This document shows positions 3,377 to 5,114 of a stretch of 5,114 nt of DNA, piece by piece. The notes under the pieces were generated by a model, which was given only the letters and a program-made list of their open reading frames with translations, ran no database searches and was not told the DNA's origin. Position 1 is the first letter of the stretch. Each line of letters opens with the position of its first letter. This DNA comes from Xanthobacteraceae bacterium (GTDB taxonomy: Bacteria > Pseudomonadota > Alphaproteobacteria > Rhizobiales > Xanthobacteraceae), in NCBI GenBank assembly GCA_030040825.1, contig JASHSY010000220.1, positions 1 through 5,114 of the forward strand, given 5' to 3'. The position numbers and the translations under genes are program-made.

Positions 3377-5114
3377 ATGCACGCGCATAGCGCCGAGATT
3401 TTGGCGACCGATCCGGTATGCGGGATGAAGGTCGACCCGGCCAAAGCCCCGCATCGTCACGCACATGGCGGCCGAAATTATTTCTTCTGCTGCGGCGGTT
3501 GCTGCAGCAAATTCATCGCCCACCCGGGCAAATACCTCGACAAAACCGCCGCGCTTCCGGCAGCGCAACCCGGCGCGATCTACACCTGTCCGATGCATCC
3601 GGACGTGCATCAAGCCGGGCCTGGCTTGTGCCCGATCTGCGGCATGGCGCTTGAGCCGGAAGCCGGCGGTGGCGAAGACGGTGGCGAACTCGCCGATATG
3701 ACGCGGCGGCTGTGGATTTCGGCGCTGCTCGCACTGCCGATCGTGGCGCTCGAAATGGGCGACCACGTTCTCAGTTTTGCGCCGATCTCGCGACTGGTCT
3801 CGACACCCGTGCAGTTTGCGCTGGCGACGCCAGTCGTGCTGTGGGGCGGCTGGCCGTTCTTCGTGCGTGGCGTGCAATCGCTGCGTACCCGCCGCCTCAA
3901 CATGTTCACGCTGATCGCCATGGGCACGGGTGTGGCTTACGGCTACAGCGTCGCCGCGGCGTTTGCACCGCACTTGTTTCCATCTGCCTTCGGCGACGCG
4001 CACGGCGGCGTTGCGCTTTATTTTGAGGCAGCCGCCGTCATCACGGTTCTGGTGCTGATGGGACAAGTGTTGGAATTGCGGGCGCGGGCTTCAACTTCGG
4101 CAGCCATTCGCACGCTGATGCAGCTTGCTCCGCATCGCGCGCGCCGCGTGCGCGCGGATGGCAGCGATGAGGATGTGCCGCTTGAAGCGATCGCAACCGG
4201 CGACCTGCTGCGGGTACGTCCCGGCGAACGAATCCCGGTAGACGGGTGCATCATCGAGGGCGCCTCCTCGATCGACGAATCGACGATCACCGGAGAATCC
4301 CTGCCGGTCGCCAAAGCGAAAGGGGCAACGGTCATTGCCGGTACGCTCAACCAAAGCGGCGGCTTCGTCTTGCGCGCGGAAAAAATCGGCGCCGACACGC
4401 TGCTGGCGCACATCGTGCAAATGGTGGCGGAAGCCCAGCGCTCGCGCGCCCCGATTGCGCGGCTCGCCGATCAGGTCGCCTCCTGGTTCGTGCCGCTCGT
4501 GATCGTGGTGGCGCTCGCCGCTTTTGCGGCCTGGTCGATCGTCGGACCCGAGCCGCGCTTTACGCTTGGGCTTCTCGCCGCGGTGAGCGTCCTCATCATC
4601 GCCTGCCCGTGTGCGCTCGGGCTTGCCACGCCGATGTCGATCATCGTGGGCGTCGGGCGCGGCGCGCAAGCGGGCGTCTTGGTCAAGAACGCCGAGGCAC
4701 TGGAGCGGCTCGAAAAGGTCGACACACTCGTGGTCGACAAAACCGGCACATTGACCGAAGGTAAGCCGAGAGTCGTCGCCGTCGTTGCCGCCGCCGGTTT
4801 TAGCGAGGTCGACGTTTTGCGATTTGCCGCCAGTCTCGAACGGGCAAGCGAACATCCGCTCGCGGACGCTATTGTCGCTGCCGCCGGCGACCGCGGCATC
4901 GAACTTGCCGCCGCAGACGGTTTTCGCTCCTCTGCTGGCGAAGGTGTCGCGGCCAGCATCGAAGGTCACCAGGTGGCGCTTGGCAGCGCCAAATTCCTTG
5001 CCGATTGCAGCGGGGGGGCCGCTTTGCCCGAAGACGAAGGGGAACGATGGCGCAATGACGGTGCGACCGTGGTGCTCCTGGCCGTCGACGGTAAGTTCGC
5101 CGGACTTTTGGCCA
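3377..5114 (+). CDS. copA: Copper-exporting P1B-type ATPase CopA, N-terminal 579 residues (3' end outside window)
   Basis: The frame is open from ATG 3377 to the window end. A YHS/TRASH-type metal site comes first (DPVCGM at 12-17, then CCGGCC at 38-43), followed by a heavy-metal-binding segment with YTCPMHP at 69-75 and CPICGM at 85-90. The usual HMA domain with CxxC is absent. Hydrophobic segments fall near 112-127, 143-161, 176-198, 212-232, 370-390 and 397-420, the last containing the metal-transporting CPC motif at 410-412. TGES (305-308, actuator), DKTGTLT (454-460, phosphorylated Asp454), SEHP (491-494) and GEG (521-523, nucleotide-binding domain) are all present. CPC plus the csoR partner indicates Cu(I) export across the inner membrane driven by ATP. 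The last two transmembrane helices and the hinge motif lie beyond 5114; homologues suggest roughly 200 more residues. AGG at 3368-3370 supports the start. A later ATG at 3425 would remove the first metal site. Confidence 0.94.
   Translation, partial: MHAHSAEILATDPVCGMKVDPAKAPHRHAHGGRNYFFCCGGCCSKFIAHPGKYLDKTAALPAAQPGAIYTCPMHPDVHQAGPGLCPICGMALEPEAGGGEDGGELADMTRRLWISALLALPIVALEMGDHVLSFAPISRLVSTPVQFALATPVVLWGGWPFFVRGVQSLRTRRLNMFTLIAMGTGVAYGYSVAAAFAPHLFPSAFGDAHGGVALYFEAAAVITVLVLMGQVLELRARASTSAAIRTLMQLAPHRARRVRADGSDEDVPLEAIATGDLLRVRPGERIPVDGCIIEGASSIDESTITGESLPVAKAKGATVIAGTLNQSGGFVLRAEKIGADTLLAHIVQMVAEAQRSRAPIARLADQVASWFVPLVIVVALAAFAAWSIVGPEPRFTLGLLAAVSVLIIACPCALGLATPMSIIVGVGRGAQAGVLVKNAEALERLEKVDTLVVDKTGTLTEGKPRVVAVVAAAGFSEVDVLRFAASLERASEHPLADAIVAAAGDRGIELAAADGFRSSAGEGVAASIEGHQVALGSAKFLADCSGGAALPEDEGERWRNDGATVVLLAVDGKFAGLLA

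Noticed and set aside
3371..4066. Open frame of 231 codons on the minus strand
   Set aside because: It is antisense to the CopA N-terminal metal sites and first membrane helices. Its composition is His/Arg-rich, as expected for a shadow frame.
4091..4969. Long open frame of 292 codons on the minus strand
   Set aside because: It is antisense to the conserved CopA actuator, CPC and phosphorylation motifs, has a low-complexity Arg/Asp/Gly-rich product and resembles no family. Long antisense frames are common in GC-rich DNA.
1..5114. Search for a mobile element, CRISPR array, tRNA or defence system
   Set aside because: I saw no spaced repeats, terminal inverted repeats, transposase or integrase motifs, cloverleaf-like sequence or defence-type domains. 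All of the sequence is explained by seven compact housekeeping or metal-resistance genes and short control regions.

Overview
The window is a GC-rich, gene-dense piece of bacterial chromosome. The protein sequences look like an alphaproteobacterium of the Hyphomicrobiales (Bradyrhizobium/Rhodopseudomonas-like). That placement rests on overall family resemblance, not on a marker gene. There is no RNA gene, CRISPR array, insertion sequence or phage gene, and almost no non-coding DNA.

Layout. (1) Positions 1-1459, plus strand: a tightly packed run made of the 3' end of a class III alcohol dehydrogenase (S-(hydroxymethyl)glutathione dehydrogenase, frmA/adhC type), two consecutive PaaI-type hotdog thioesterases and a DUF488 protein. 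The gaps are 15 bp, 9 bp and an overlap, so this is probably one operon whose promoter lies upstream of the window. (2) Positions 1444-1911, minus strand: a DUF3237 protein whose 3' end overlaps the end of the DUF488 gene. (3) Positions 1912-2008: a short divergent promoter region. (4) Positions 2009-3055, plus strand: a 348-residue cobalamin-independent methionine synthase-type protein with only the catalytic, zinc-binding half of classical MetE. (5) Positions 3056-3331, minus strand: a CsoR-type Cu(I)-sensing repressor. (6) Positions 3332-3376: a compact divergent control region with a perfect inverted repeat. (7) From 3377 past the window end, plus strand: a CopA-type copper-exporting P1B ATPase, of which 579 residues are visible.

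How the parts work together. The csoR-copA pair is a self-contained copper-resistance unit. CsoR should sit on the inverted repeat at 3339-3359 and block both its own promoter and that of copA until it binds Cu(I). CopA then pumps Cu(I) out of the cytoplasm. By sequence the two promoters appear to share one symmetric -10 hexamer, and csoR may be transcribed without a leader. The first operon suggests a link between glutathione-dependent formaldehyde oxidation and thioester hydrolysis, but that link is inferred from position only. The methionine synthase-like and DUF3237 genes have no evident tie to either unit.

I did not find a clearly new multi-gene system. The points most worth checking are the csoR/copA control region, the thioesterases beside frmA, the short MetE, and the doubled cysteines in the CopA N-terminus.
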